NCBI GenBank assembly: GCA_026710155.1
Contig: JAPORQ010000009.1
Span: forward strand, 1 to 51,576
Source of the DNA: Paracoccaceae bacterium
GTDB taxonomy: Bacteria; Pseudomonadota; Alphaproteobacteria; Rhodobacterales; Rhodobacteraceae
Length of the DNA: 51,576 bases
Direction of reading: 5' to 3'
In this document: positions 9,307 to 17,201 of the stretch, in pieces
How the letters are laid out: every line of letters starts with the position of its first letter
Numbering within the stretch: the stretch's first letter is position 1
Made by a program: the position numbers and the translations under genes
The notes under the pieces: model-generated
What the model saw: only the letters and a program-made list of their open reading frames with translations
What the model was told of the DNA's origin: nothing
Databases searched by the model: none

Positions 9307-9677
9307 TCATGGCGTGACAACTTGTTTGGATTTGCAATCAATTGGATATCAAATTTTATTGATGGCACATCATTTTTTCTGCGCTATGAATCCTGAACGA
9401 TATCTGCCATCCTCTATCAGTAGTCATTATTGCCGTTCCCATTTTAATCAAGAAAGAATTCTTGTATCCTTGTAGGTAGTGGTAGTTGACTACCCCATTC
9501 ATTGCCCCCATAAAGATTGAACGGCTGGAGCGAGACAATGCCGTTTTCCTTAACAACCTTATAGTAGTCGTATTTTCCAAGCAAATAACTCATCATCTTT
9601 TTTAGGTGCTTATATACCTGGCTAGCCAGGTATATAAGCACCATAAATAGAGGCGTCCTTAATTTAGCAATATCCAT
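9291..9677 (-). pseudogene. Remnant resembling the C-terminus of a HaeIII-type restriction endonuclease
   Basis: Three consecutive frames carry what looks like one protein: YKVVKENGIVSLQPFNLYGG (about 9560-9500), then DRGWQISFRIHSAE (about 9420), then VPSIKFDIQLIANPNKLSRH ending at the TAA at 9291-9293. From memory, the blocks QPFNLYG, GWQxSFRIH and SxKFDIQ occur in this order near the end of R.HaeIII-like enzymes. At least two frameshifts separate them. The N-terminal part and any cognate cytosine methylase are missing. The apparent ORF start at 9677 lies in palindromic DNA and is probably not the original start. Confidence 0.45.
9605..9642. repeat. Perfect 38-bp palindrome
   Basis: GGTGCTTATATACCTGGCT is followed directly by its exact reverse complement AGCCAGGTATATAAGCACC, giving two 19-bp arms with no spacer. 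It lies between the leftward restriction-enzyme remnant and the rightward KAP copy 2, 58 bp before the KAP start codon. It could be an operator, a bidirectional terminator or an inverted duplication junction. Confidence 0.9.
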
Positions 9678-9700
9678 TTTTCTATATCGAAAGAGGAAAC

Positions 9701-11110
9701 ATGAAGGTAAATTTTGAAGAACATGTCAAATTGTATGAGCAAGGCTTCAAAGAGGATGATTTACTGGGACGCCAAAAAACAAGTGAGGCACTTTCAGATT
9801 TATTGAATCGCATTGAGGATCCGCTTGTGGTTGCTCTTGACGGGGAGTGGGGTACCGGTAAAAGCTATTTCCTGAAACGTTGGGTTGGCGAACATCTTGA
9901 TGCGAACAAGGATGGTGCAATCGTAGTCTATTTCGATGCGTTTTCCCATGATTATCTGACTGATCCACTTCCTGCTCTGGTTTCTGCCCTTGAGAAGCGT
10001 ATTTCAACTGGTGACAGTAACATGAGGAGGATAAAAAGAGCAGCCTATAAAATTGCCAAGCCACTTGCTCGTACAGGATTGGCTACAGTTACATCGGGTT
10101 TATCGGAAATGGTTTCCTCTGGTAATGGGATTGTCAAGACCCTTGGCAATCAAGTCGAGAAGAATCTCAAACAATATTGGCAACTTGAAGATCAACGTTT
10201 AAAGTCAATGAAACAATTCCGTTCGGCCCTTGAATCAATTACCTCATCTGATGATGGCAAAAAGGTTGTTTTCGTTATTGACGAGCTTGACCGTTGTCGT
10301 CCGGATTATGCTTTGGAAGTTCTGGAGGTTATCAAACACTTCTTCACTGTTCCCCGGGTACAATTTGTCCTGGGGGTCAATCTGACGGCATTGGAAAATA
10401 TGGTCAGTGTCAGGTATGGCAAGAACATTGATGCAAGTACGTACCTACAAAAATTCATTCAGGTCAAACTGAAGCTACCCAATGAAGTAGCTTTCGATAG
10501 GCATAAATATCGTGATGTATTGATTTTTCTTGACAACCTACTGAAGAAAACGAGTGTGCCAGAACACATCGAGAAGTCGTTGTTGGTCCAAGTCGAACTC
10601 GTCGCCAGAAAAAATCCAATATCCCTACGGCAAATCGAACAAATTGTATCGGTTGTAAATTTGGCAAGCAGTGAAGTTTATTCGAATAAAGACACCCCTT
10701 TGGGCAAGATATATGTAATGAACGATTTGATTATATCAAAGGTGGTCAGACCAGATCTTTATCCAAAGTTTCTGAATGCAACCATTTCATCAAGCGAACT
10801 CAAATCCTATCTGGGAACACCAAACTATGAAATTGAATTTTATAACGAAAGAGGTTTAAATCCATATGTGAATAATGAGGCTCGCAAGTTATATTATTCT
10901 TGGCTGTTTCTTGCACAAGATCAACATTTTCAAGAAGAAGATAAAGGATTTCAGAAAGATATAATCGCTAGCTTTTGTACTCCACAAGGGCTAATTGATA
11001 TGAAGCGGTTAGATATAATACCCAGCAAGATACAAAGTGAATGGCTTGAATTTTTCCAATGTTATAAGCCAAATCCAACTAATAGCCGGAAAGACACTGA
11101 CCTTTCGTAA
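9701..11110 (+). CDS. KAP family P-loop NTPase (copy 2)
   Basis: A 469-residue paralogue of the KAP protein at 4149, similar end to end with well over half of residues shared by eye. Walker A is DGEWGTGKSYFLKRW (47-61), and Walker B with the KAP extension is VIDELDRCRPDYALEV. The DNA around the Walker B region and the QIEQIV sensor segment is also very similar between copies, suggesting an old duplication. The insertion between the motifs diverges more, and the last 80 residues diverge most. AGAGGAAAC precedes the ATG. The 38-bp palindrome sits in its leader. It ends 7 bp before a convergent hypothetical gene. Confidence 0.8.
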   Translation: MKVNFEEHVKLYEQGFKEDDLLGRQKTSEALSDLLNRIEDPLVVALDGEWGTGKSYFLKRWVGEHLDANKDGAIVVYFDAFSHDYLTDPLPALVSALEKRISTGDSNMRRIKRAAYKIAKPLARTGLATVTSGLSEMVSSGNGIVKTLGNQVEKNLKQYWQLEDQRLKSMKQFRSALESITSSDDGKKVVFVIDELDRCRPDYALEVLEVIKHFFTVPRVQFVLGVNLTALENMVSVRYGKNIDASTYLQKFIQVKLKLPNEVAFDRHKYRDVLIFLDNLLKKTSVPEHIEKSLLVQVELVARKNPISLRQIEQIVSVVNLASSEVYSNKDTPLGKIYVMNDLIISKVVRPDLYPKFLNATISSSELKSYLGTPNYEIEFYNERGLNPYVNNEARKLYYSWLFLAQDQHFQEEDKGFQKDIIASFCTPQGLIDMKRLDIIPSKIQSEWLEFFQCYKPNPTNSRKDTDLS

Positions 11111-11117
11111 TTCTCCC

Positions 11118-11495
11118 TCATTTCATTTTACCACGTGGTGGGATTTCAAGTTCCACTCCCCCTACATCTTTGAAACACTCCCTGGTAAAAGTGACTAGAT
11201 CTTCAGCAGTGTTTTCAACATATGTAAGGCTTTTTGGTATAAGTTTTCCCTGAGTTTTTGGGCATTCAGTACTATTTCTTTTGGACTGATTTGAACTGGA
11301 GACCAAATTGAGTACTTCTTGATTGAAAACCTTGTCACTGGATAAAACAGAAAAGTAAACATTTTTTTTGTTTTTGAATTTTACTTCCACAGCAGTCTCT
11401 GGAATATAAGTACTTACCTCTGTACCAAGAATAAATTCATCATTTTTGTTAAATTCACAATGCTTGGGATTAGATAGGTTTTCTATTTTCTCCAT
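11118..11495 (-). CDS. Hypothetical protein
   Basis: Starting at MEKIENLSNPKHCEF (ATG 11495, preceded by AGAGAGGG) gives 125 residues; the frame is open 15 codons further upstream, but without a better ribosome site. It is rich in Asn, Lys and Ser, has a likely beta-rich middle (AVEVKFKNKKNVYFSVLSSD) and a C-terminal VELEIPPRGK. No signal peptide, membrane segment or recognised motif is seen. It is convergent with KAP copy 2. Function unknown. Confidence 0.5.
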   Translation of the reverse strand: MEKIENLSNPKHCEFNKNDEFILGTEVSTYIPETAVEVKFKNKKNVYFSVLSSDKVFNQEVLNLVSSSNQSKRNSTECPKTQGKLIPKSLTYVENTAEDLVTFTRECFKDVGGVELEIPPRGKMK

Positions 11496-11540
11496 TATTG
11501 GCCCTCTCTGATTTAACCAAGAGAAATAAACGAGAATCAA

Positions 11541-12288
11541 TGATGGAATATTTTCCCTACTGGAAAAAGCATCAAATTCTTATACTAATTGGGACCTTTA
11601 TTCTAAATTGGAACAGTACGGATAAAAAAGGGTACTACATATTTGAATCCACAAGGCTTGCAATTCACCTCCCGACCTGAATGGTCCCACCTGATGGAAC
11701 CTTGGGATGTTGCCGGGTTCAAGAGGGGAACCCCAGTCGCGCGCAAGGATGTTGTCTAGGGGAATGTTCCGGTTGCTGCGAGGGAAGCCCGCCTGTTTCC
11801 ACACTGCGCCCCACAGGGAAGGCGAGGCGGCAGCCGTCGCCGGATACTGAGCTCATGCAGGTTCTGCGGGTTGCCGGCTAATTCCAGTCCGGCGGTCAGG
11901 TTCCCTTTCAATCCATGCCGACGGTTCCATTCTGCTGCAAGAACACATGCATTGGTTTTTGAGAAGGAGGCGACACCACATTCACCACCTGAATGAAGGT
12001 GCCGGGATTCGGCATGCATGCATTGGAGGCATGCCAGCCATACCCATGCACATACCCTCATCAAGGAACAGGGGAGGATTGCTGGAAAACCTGATTGCCG
12101 GCATGAATTGACGGGAAAGCGAATTGGGGCAGATGCAGTTTGAATATCATCCTGACAAACTGGTGGATTGAAATGTGTAATCCCCTTTGTTTTGGATTTT
12201 GCTTACGCCAATATCGAGTTGATTTTGGTTCGGCTTTCAACAAAGGGCTCATTGCATTGGTGATTTGCCATTCTTTCAAATTTGAAAG
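11541..12288. other. Non-coding stretch with a GC-rich insert
   Basis: No supportable gene. About 11690-12060 is visibly GC-rich and Cys/Arg-heavy when translated, unlike its AT-rich flanks, which suggests a degraded foreign insertion such as an IS remnant. I could not assign a transposase family. The end of the stretch, CTTTCAAATTTGAAAG, is a short palindrome into which MITE 1 inserted. Confidence 0.4.
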
Positions 12289-12462
12289 GTAACTATTCAG
12301 GTATAGAACTTGTCGATATATCGAACTTCATTGGATTTTTTGTCTGCATCTTGAAGGTTTTAGTCTTTTACAGACGGAAATGTAAGGAACTGTACAGAAA
12401 AATATATTGGGGGATTCCGATTTTGCCTATTATGAAGGAACTCAGAATACCTGAATAGTTAC
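12289..12462. mobile_element. IS66-type MITE, copy 1 (174 bp)
   Basis: The unit is bounded by perfect 16-bp inverted repeats GTAACTATTCAGGTAT / ATACCTGAATAGTTAC and has no coding capacity. It is flanked by TTTGAAAG on the left and TTTGAAAA on the right, a 7/8 match, as expected for an 8-bp target duplication. IS66 elements have termini starting GTAA and make 8-bp duplications. The decayed IS66 at 35832-37173 has nearly the same tips. Confidence 0.85.
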
Positions 12463-12542
12463 TTTGAAAAAATGGTCACTTAAGTATATAATCCCCAAAT
12501 ACAAAGTTAAATTATCTTTCTTATACGGTTTTGCTTTTCTAT

Positions 12543-12864
12543 ATGAGGGATAAAATTAGGTATAATGATCTGCGAAGTTATATTGAAAATGACATCAAGA
12601 AATTCTTTGCTGAAAATAAAACGCTATTAGGGGAAAAAAGCAGAGCTCGTAATGCTTTTATTTGATTCATTGTCATGTCCATACATTTCTGAAGACACAA
12701 AACAGAATTTACTATCTCAGCATGGTATCAATGACCCCATTGATCAAAATGAAATTATAGATTTCCAAAACAAATCTGGTCAACCACACCTTTGGTTTAC
12801 CACATGGGAAAAATTTAATTTTGGGAAAGAACTTGACACTAAACATAGTCAGGAAGTATATTAG
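12543..12864 (+). pseudogene. Small gene broken by a frameshift, between two MITEs
   Basis: The ATG at 12543 opens a 40-residue frame (MRDKIRYNDLRSYIENDIKK...) ending in TGA at 12663-12665. The overlapping frame from 12652 continues with MLLFDSLSCPYISEDTKQNL... for 70 residues to a TAG at 12864. Both halves are coding-like and join without a gap, so a single-base shift near 12650 has probably split a protein of about 108 residues. A clear terminator follows. Family not recognised. Confidence 0.45.
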
Positions 12865-12948
12865 GGTATCACGCTTCGCTTAAATTTTTTGGCTTAAATG
12901 CCCACACACTTGCGTGCGTTTTGTTTTTGAATGCAAACGAAGACAGGA

Positions 12949-12979
12949 TAAAAGACGGCCTAAGCGACCGTCTTTTTTT
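12949..12979 (+). terminator. Rho-independent terminator
   Basis: AAAAGACGG pairs with CCGTCTTTT around a nine-base loop and is followed by further T residues (12977-12979). It lies 85 bp after the frameshifted gene and directly before MITE 2. Confidence 0.85.
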
Positions 12980-12988
12980 ACTCTATAG

Positions 12989-13163
12989 GTAACTATTCAG
13001 GTATAGAACTTGTCGATATATCGAACTTCATTGGATTTTTTGTCAATACCCTGAAGGTTTTGGACTTTTTACAGGCAAAAATGTAGAGGATTGTGCAGAA
13101 AAATATATTGGGGAATTCCGATTTTGCCTGTCTTCAGGGCACTGAGGATACCTGAATAGTTAC
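12989..13163. mobile_element. IS66-type MITE, copy 2 (175 bp)
   Basis: The 16-bp terminal repeats are the same as in copy 1, in the same orientation, and the interiors are highly similar (GAACTTGTCGATATATCGAA, GCAGAAAAATATATTGGGG). The flanks CTCTATAG and ATGGATTG do not match, so no target duplication is preserved. Recombination or deletion beside the element is likely. Confidence 0.85.
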
Positions 13164-13361
13164 ATGGATTGTAGCATTTTTTCCTAACCCCTAACCTGAT
13201 TCACCCTAGTGCCATCTTCTCAAGGCCGATTGCAAGGATACCCTTCCAAGTCAGTGTATGCCAACTCCAGAAGTGGAATCATTCTGATTGCGTCTCCTGG
13301 TATTGGGAGCAGGCTTTCTTCAAGGTTGGTCGAAATATCCCCTGAATACCGAACACCTCAG

Positions 13362-13409
13362 TTATCCACAAGAGATTTTCAGTTGGCTTTCAAGATGACT
13401 TGATAGTTT
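13362..13409 (+). promoter_or_regulatory. Perfect DnaA box plus CTTGATAGTTT before the integrase
   Basis: TTATCCACA at 13362-13370 and CTTGATAGTTT at 13399-13409 lie on the integrase strand, with the two starts 37 bp apart. This is the same pair, order and spacing as upstream of the DnaA-domain gene (3647-3600, minus strand). The box ends 126 bp before the integrase ATG. Confidence 0.6.
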
Positions 13410-13496
13410 CGGGAAACCGGTTTAGTTCCAAAGTCAAACGCAAATTTTGCAGTTATCACAACTGGGAATGGAGAGAACAAGATTATTACAAATACA

Positions 13497-14900
13497 ATGG
13501 GAAGCAAACTCTCTGCCAAACACATTGAATTGACCAGGAAGGTGGTGTTGAAAACAAATCAAAGGGTCAGCCATTCAGGGAGAACACCGAAGCCGGATGA
13601 CATTCTTGACCAATTGTCCATACGGTCGATTTACCTCAACAAGAGCACCATGATGTGGGAACGAAAAACGATCAGGGATATTCTGGCCCGATCCCTCGGA
13701 ATGAGGGAGGAGATGGCAAAGGCGGGCAAAAGGGTGGATTTCGGGTCCACGATTGCCGAGTTGAACGACCTTCCCGAATGGTTCGTGTCAGCCCATTGGA
13801 CAGACCTTCGCCTGCTTCATGAAGTTTTGGCCAATATCACAATCAAAGGATTGAAGGGCAAGGGCAGTGAAATCATGGACAAGGTATCGGCACCGCTCAT
13901 ACCGCATTATCCATTGCTCCTTGCCGCCGACATACAGTTTTTGGCCACAGGTATCAGTGATCGGATATTCAGCCCAACCAAAAGAAAGCCGCCAAAGGCA
14001 AACTGGCAATCCATCAGTCGGAAAGATCTGGAGAAGATTCTGGACAGGTTGCAGCCTGGTACCGAGATGGAGGGATTCTGCAACCTGTTTGCCAAGGGAA
14101 ACAACAGTCCTGGAATGATCAGATTGCTTGCACGTGCAATCTGGTTGACCGGCATGAGATCAGGCGAGCTGTTCAACTGCAAGGTTGTGGACAACAAGAA
14201 CGGCAAGGAGGTGTTTTCCTTTCTGGAGCCCGGTTATTTCCTGAAGGACAATATTGCTCCCGATCAGGACATATCGATTGACTGGCTTGAAGGTTTTGGC
14301 AAAACCCTGGACGGAATAATCGAGTCCCATTCAGGTAAAGACGGAGATAATGGTCTCGTTTTGCACATATTGACTTCCAAGACCAGGAATTCTTCCAAAT
14401 TGATAAACAATGAGACCCGTGTTCAAAGGCTGGTGGGAATAGGTAGGGATGATCTGAAAACCATCCTGTTGACATCCTGCATCAGGAAAGGAATGCTGTC
14501 AGGAACACAGAAACGCGTCCTCAGTAATGATGGTTCAAGAAATCTTGGAAAAGCCTCCCAACTTGTCTTTCCGGACAGGAGGGACAGGATAACGTTTCAT
14601 ACCCTGCGGCATGCCTTCATTGATGAGGCCAGGAAATCATTGCCACCCGAGGAAGTTGGCACCCTAAGTGGACATACATCAATCAGGACAATGAGAGGGT
14701 ATGGTGGCAAATATTCCAGATACAGCCGGAAAAGGAAAAGCAGTCGCTGGTTTCCAAAGCCTGAAGAAAATGCCCTGGCCACAACCAAGGAGGTCTGGAA
14801 GTCCAAAAGGTTGCGGATTCAGAAAAACGATTTGAGACATGAAGATCCCTGGACCCTGCCCGATCCGGACTTCAACGAACTGACAGGTTTTGAACCATGA
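13497..14900 (+). CDS. Tyrosine site-specific recombinase (integrase)
   Basis: A 467-residue tyrosine recombinase. The catalytic set is visible: Arg221 in LTGMRSGEL, HxxR as His368-Thr-Leu-Arg371, His393 in LSGHTSIRTM, and Tyr402 in RGYGGKY. The N-terminal 200 residues are a basic core-binding region. It should excise and integrate the element by strand exchange at att sites. The ATG is poorly supported by a ribosome site, so a start a few codons downstream is possible. Its stop overlaps the ATG of an exported protein gene (ATGA). No tRNA target is visible nearby, so the att site is unknown. Confidence 0.85.
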   Translation: MGSKLSAKHIELTRKVVLKTNQRVSHSGRTPKPDDILDQLSIRSIYLNKSTMMWERKTIRDILARSLGMREEMAKAGKRVDFGSTIAELNDLPEWFVSAHWTDLRLLHEVLANITIKGLKGKGSEIMDKVSAPLIPHYPLLLAADIQFLATGISDRIFSPTKRKPPKANWQSISRKDLEKILDRLQPGTEMEGFCNLFAKGNNSPGMIRLLARAIWLTGMRSGELFNCKVVDNKNGKEVFSFLEPGYFLKDNIAPDQDISIDWLEGFGKTLDGIIESHSGKDGDNGLVLHILTSKTRNSSKLINNETRVQRLVGIGRDDLKTILLTSCIRKGMLSGTQKRVLSNDGSRNLGKASQLVFPDRRDRITFHTLRHAFIDEARKSLPPEEVGTLSGHTSIRTMRGYGGKYSRYSRKRKSSRWFPKPEENALATTKEVWKSKRLRIQKNDLRHEDPWTLPDPDFNELTGFEP

Positions 14901-15862
14901 TCAACAAGCGGGCTTGGCAAATGACTGCTGCATGTATTCTGTGTGCCTTGCAGGTCTTGCCTGTGAAGACAACCGAGGATCATTCATCCAGGGATCTTTT
15001 TCAACTGAAGGAATCCTTTTTGCCTCGACCCGGTTTCAGCAGGGCCGAGTGGGGTTTCAATCTGGGCGGGATGGAATTCTATCTTGATCGAACAATGGTA
15101 ATCGATAAGGCCAATATCGTTATCCGGAAACTATATGCCGAAGCAGCTGTAGATGGCATTCCCGGAATAGAGGGGCTGAGAGTCTTCATTGATCAATTCA
15201 GGATTTTGGAAGATGACAACAAGGGGTTGTTACTTTCAGGTCAGGACATCTTCCTTGGATGTAGGGGCAATACCCATTGCAGCGAAACGTTTCAAATTGA
15301 TGAAGATGATCTGCTGATCGGGTTTGATGCCTTCCATATACATTCCAAAGGGCCCATATCCCCAAAAATCGTAAAGAAGACCGGATTGCCATTTGATTGG
15401 TTGGAACCAGGCAGTACGTTCACGGGAACAATCAAGGGTCTGAAACTTGGTGGTGTTCGTAAATACCTGGATGATGAATGGTCTTTTGAAAGCAATCTTT
15501 GGGCATCGCTGGCAAGGGATGATGTTTCCGTTGATTTTCAGGCAACCACATCAGGCACGGAAAATACCTTTACCGGTTTGGTCCAGATAAATGAATTGCC
15601 TCTGGCAAGAGTTCAGATAGTACAAGGAAAGGAAGTTGATGGTGAAACCGACAATGTACTGAAAGTTGCACTGTCGGAAATAAACTCACAGGAAAACCAG
15701 AACAATGGAACCAAAGAGAAGTCCAAGGCTGCCCGCATTGCAGCCATTGCCTTGACCAGGGTTATGTTTCAATGGTTGCCTCTGCAGCGGGAAAAACTGG
15801 ATATGAGTGAATTCAACTCCTTCGTTGATAGTGGTTCTTCACTGGATATCTTTCTACCCTAA
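14897..15862 (+). CDS. Exported protein of unknown function, coupled to the integrase
   Basis: A 321-residue protein whose first 24 residues form a signal peptide (basic start, then AACILCALQVLPV). The mature part is rich in beta-prone, acidic segments, with a pair of cysteines in FLGCRGNTHCSE, and it has a helical segment near the end (AARIAAIALTRVMFQWLP). The ATG overlaps the integrase stop, so the two are translated as a unit, which is an odd pairing for a periplasmic protein. I do not recognise the family. It may be a surface or entry-exclusion-type protein of the element; that is speculation. Confidence 0.6.
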   Translation: MINKRAWQMTAACILCALQVLPVKTTEDHSSRDLFQLKESFLPRPGFSRAEWGFNLGGMEFYLDRTMVIDKANIVIRKLYAEAAVDGIPGIEGLRVFIDQFRILEDDNKGLLLSGQDIFLGCRGNTHCSETFQIDEDDLLIGFDAFHIHSKGPISPKIVKKTGLPFDWLEPGSTFTGTIKGLKLGGVRKYLDDEWSFESNLWASLARDDVSVDFQATTSGTENTFTGLVQINELPLARVQIVQGKEVDGETDNVLKVALSEINSQENQNNGTKEKSKAARIAAIALTRVMFQWLPLQREKLDMSEFNSFVDSGSSLDIFLP

Positions 15863-16169
15863 TAAGGAAACAAACACACCTAAAACAATGGCAAGTTTGA
15901 GGTAATATAATTGCTTAAATTCTTTCCTGATAGTCCTTATCTCTTCAGGGTAAATTACCAATGAGTATATTTTCTGAAAATTTCACACTGTATCCCTCGT
16001 TTCAGCTTATACCTTTTTCATGTTGTTGAGCCAATCAATTGAGGACCAATTTTGGAAAAAGTTGGGATTGAGTGACAAAATTATTTAATAGAGGTGCCCT
16101 CAATTCAAAGCAAATTTAATTAGGTAAATACATTTTGGTAGAGACCCAAATTAAACAAGATATACTACT
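15863..16169. other. Intergenic stretch, nothing recognised
   Basis: About 300 bp of AT-rich sequence between the convergent exported-protein and GT25 genes. No gene, repeat or strong terminator hairpin was found. Confidence 0.5.
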
Positions 16170-16922
16170 TCACCCAATTATTTTTTCAGATTTTACCCTA
16201 TTTCTAAAGCAAGTTTTATGTGTATAGAACTCATAAAACATACTTATTGATCGCATTATTTCCTCTTTTAGTGCGAAGTTTTGAAATTTGGTTTCTGAGA
16301 TGAAAGAATACCTTTTTCCTTCATCTTCATGAAATACGATTTGGGGCTTCAAAGTATATGTTTTCAAACCATGCAGAAAATATGCATGAAGGGCATCATC
16401 AATAGGACCTGTTACTTTAGGCAATATCCTCAGAAACTCTTTGGCTGCCTCCCTCGTAATTACAAATCCCAAAGCACCCTTTTCTTTAGCCTTGCTAAGG
16501 GAAAAATTGAACTTGTCATTCAATGGAAACAAATCAAGTAACCCTTCTTCTGTAAACCTGCTTGCCAAAAATACTATATCAAATCGCTTGGTTGTGGTCT
16601 CAAGAGCATTGAGTACATCCGGAAAATCGTTGCTTAACCTGACATCATCCTCCAAAACAGCAATCATCCTTTCTGTACTATTCACTAACCATTTCAAGAC
16701 TTTTCGATGGCTAAGATTGCAAGCCATTTGACTAGGTGTCAGGGTTCTATATGAATTTTTGATTTTTATGTTGCTGGCTGTTTGGGTAAGACTGCCTGGA
16801 TCAATATCCTGCCAATCTACTCCTTCAACGAATTCGAATTCCTGGGAAAGCTTATGCAACTGGTTTGAAATATACTGCTTTCTTTCTACAGCCCTTTTCA
16901 GATTGATGACGAAACATTTCAT
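16170..16922 (-). CDS. GT25 family glycosyltransferase (LPS-type)
   Basis: A 250-residue GT25 enzyme, the family that adds galactose or related sugars to lipooligosaccharide. The N-terminus FVINLKRAVERKQYISNQL is the family hallmark. SQMACNLSHRKVLKWL and VLEDDVRLSNDF (the metal-binding acidic motif) follow, and PIDDALHAYFL and QIVFHEDE lie in the C-terminal half. Length is normal and no lesion is visible. It stands alone, but the window also carries GDP-fucose synthesis and a dead fucosyltransferase, so surface glycan variation is a theme. Confidence 0.8.
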   Translation of the reverse strand: MKCFVINLKRAVERKQYISNQLHKLSQEFEFVEGVDWQDIDPGSLTQTASNIKIKNSYRTLTPSQMACNLSHRKVLKWLVNSTERMIAVLEDDVRLSNDFPDVLNALETTTKRFDIVFLASRFTEEGLLDLFPLNDKFNFSLSKAKEKGALGFVITREAAKEFLRILPKVTGPIDDALHAYFLHGLKTYTLKPQIVFHEDEGKRYSFISETKFQNFALKEEIMRSISMFYEFYTHKTCFRNRVKSEKIIG

Positions 16923-17180
16923 AATTTAAGGAAACCTTGTAAGCGATCAAAGATAAATTTCTGTATGAATATTTTCAATTAATGCTGTCAGATTGAGAGT
17001 AAAAGTATTTGAAAGGATGAGAAAACAATACTGGACAGTCTCATTATAAATATAATGACAATCACATCTTTATTTAGCAGTATGTAGAGAAAATAACCGG
17101 GTGGATTTGTGATTTGAAAAATTAACCAGTTTATTTCTTTAAAAACACAACCTCTAGTGTAGTTGATATAAAAAAAGCAA

Positions 17181-17186
17181 TATAAT
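17181..17186 (+). promoter_or_regulatory. Possible -10 element of the CBASS operon
   Basis: TATAAT at 17181-17186 is a perfect -10 hexamer in an AT-rich stretch, but no good -35 hexamer stands at 17 bp. If used, transcription would begin about 9 bases before the capV ATG. Since no Shine-Dalgarno sequence precedes that ATG, the mRNA would be almost leaderless. Confidence 0.35.
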
Positions 17187-17201
17187 GGAATGATTTGATT
17201 T

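Noticed and set aside
9605-9642. Protelomerase resolution site
   Set aside because: A spacerless palindrome fits, but no telomere resolvase gene or linear-replicon feature is visible. It is kept only as one option in the palindrome finding.
12289-13163. CRISPR or direct-repeat array
   Set aside because: The repeated units are 174-175 bp with terminal inverted repeats and one target duplication, which is MITE structure.
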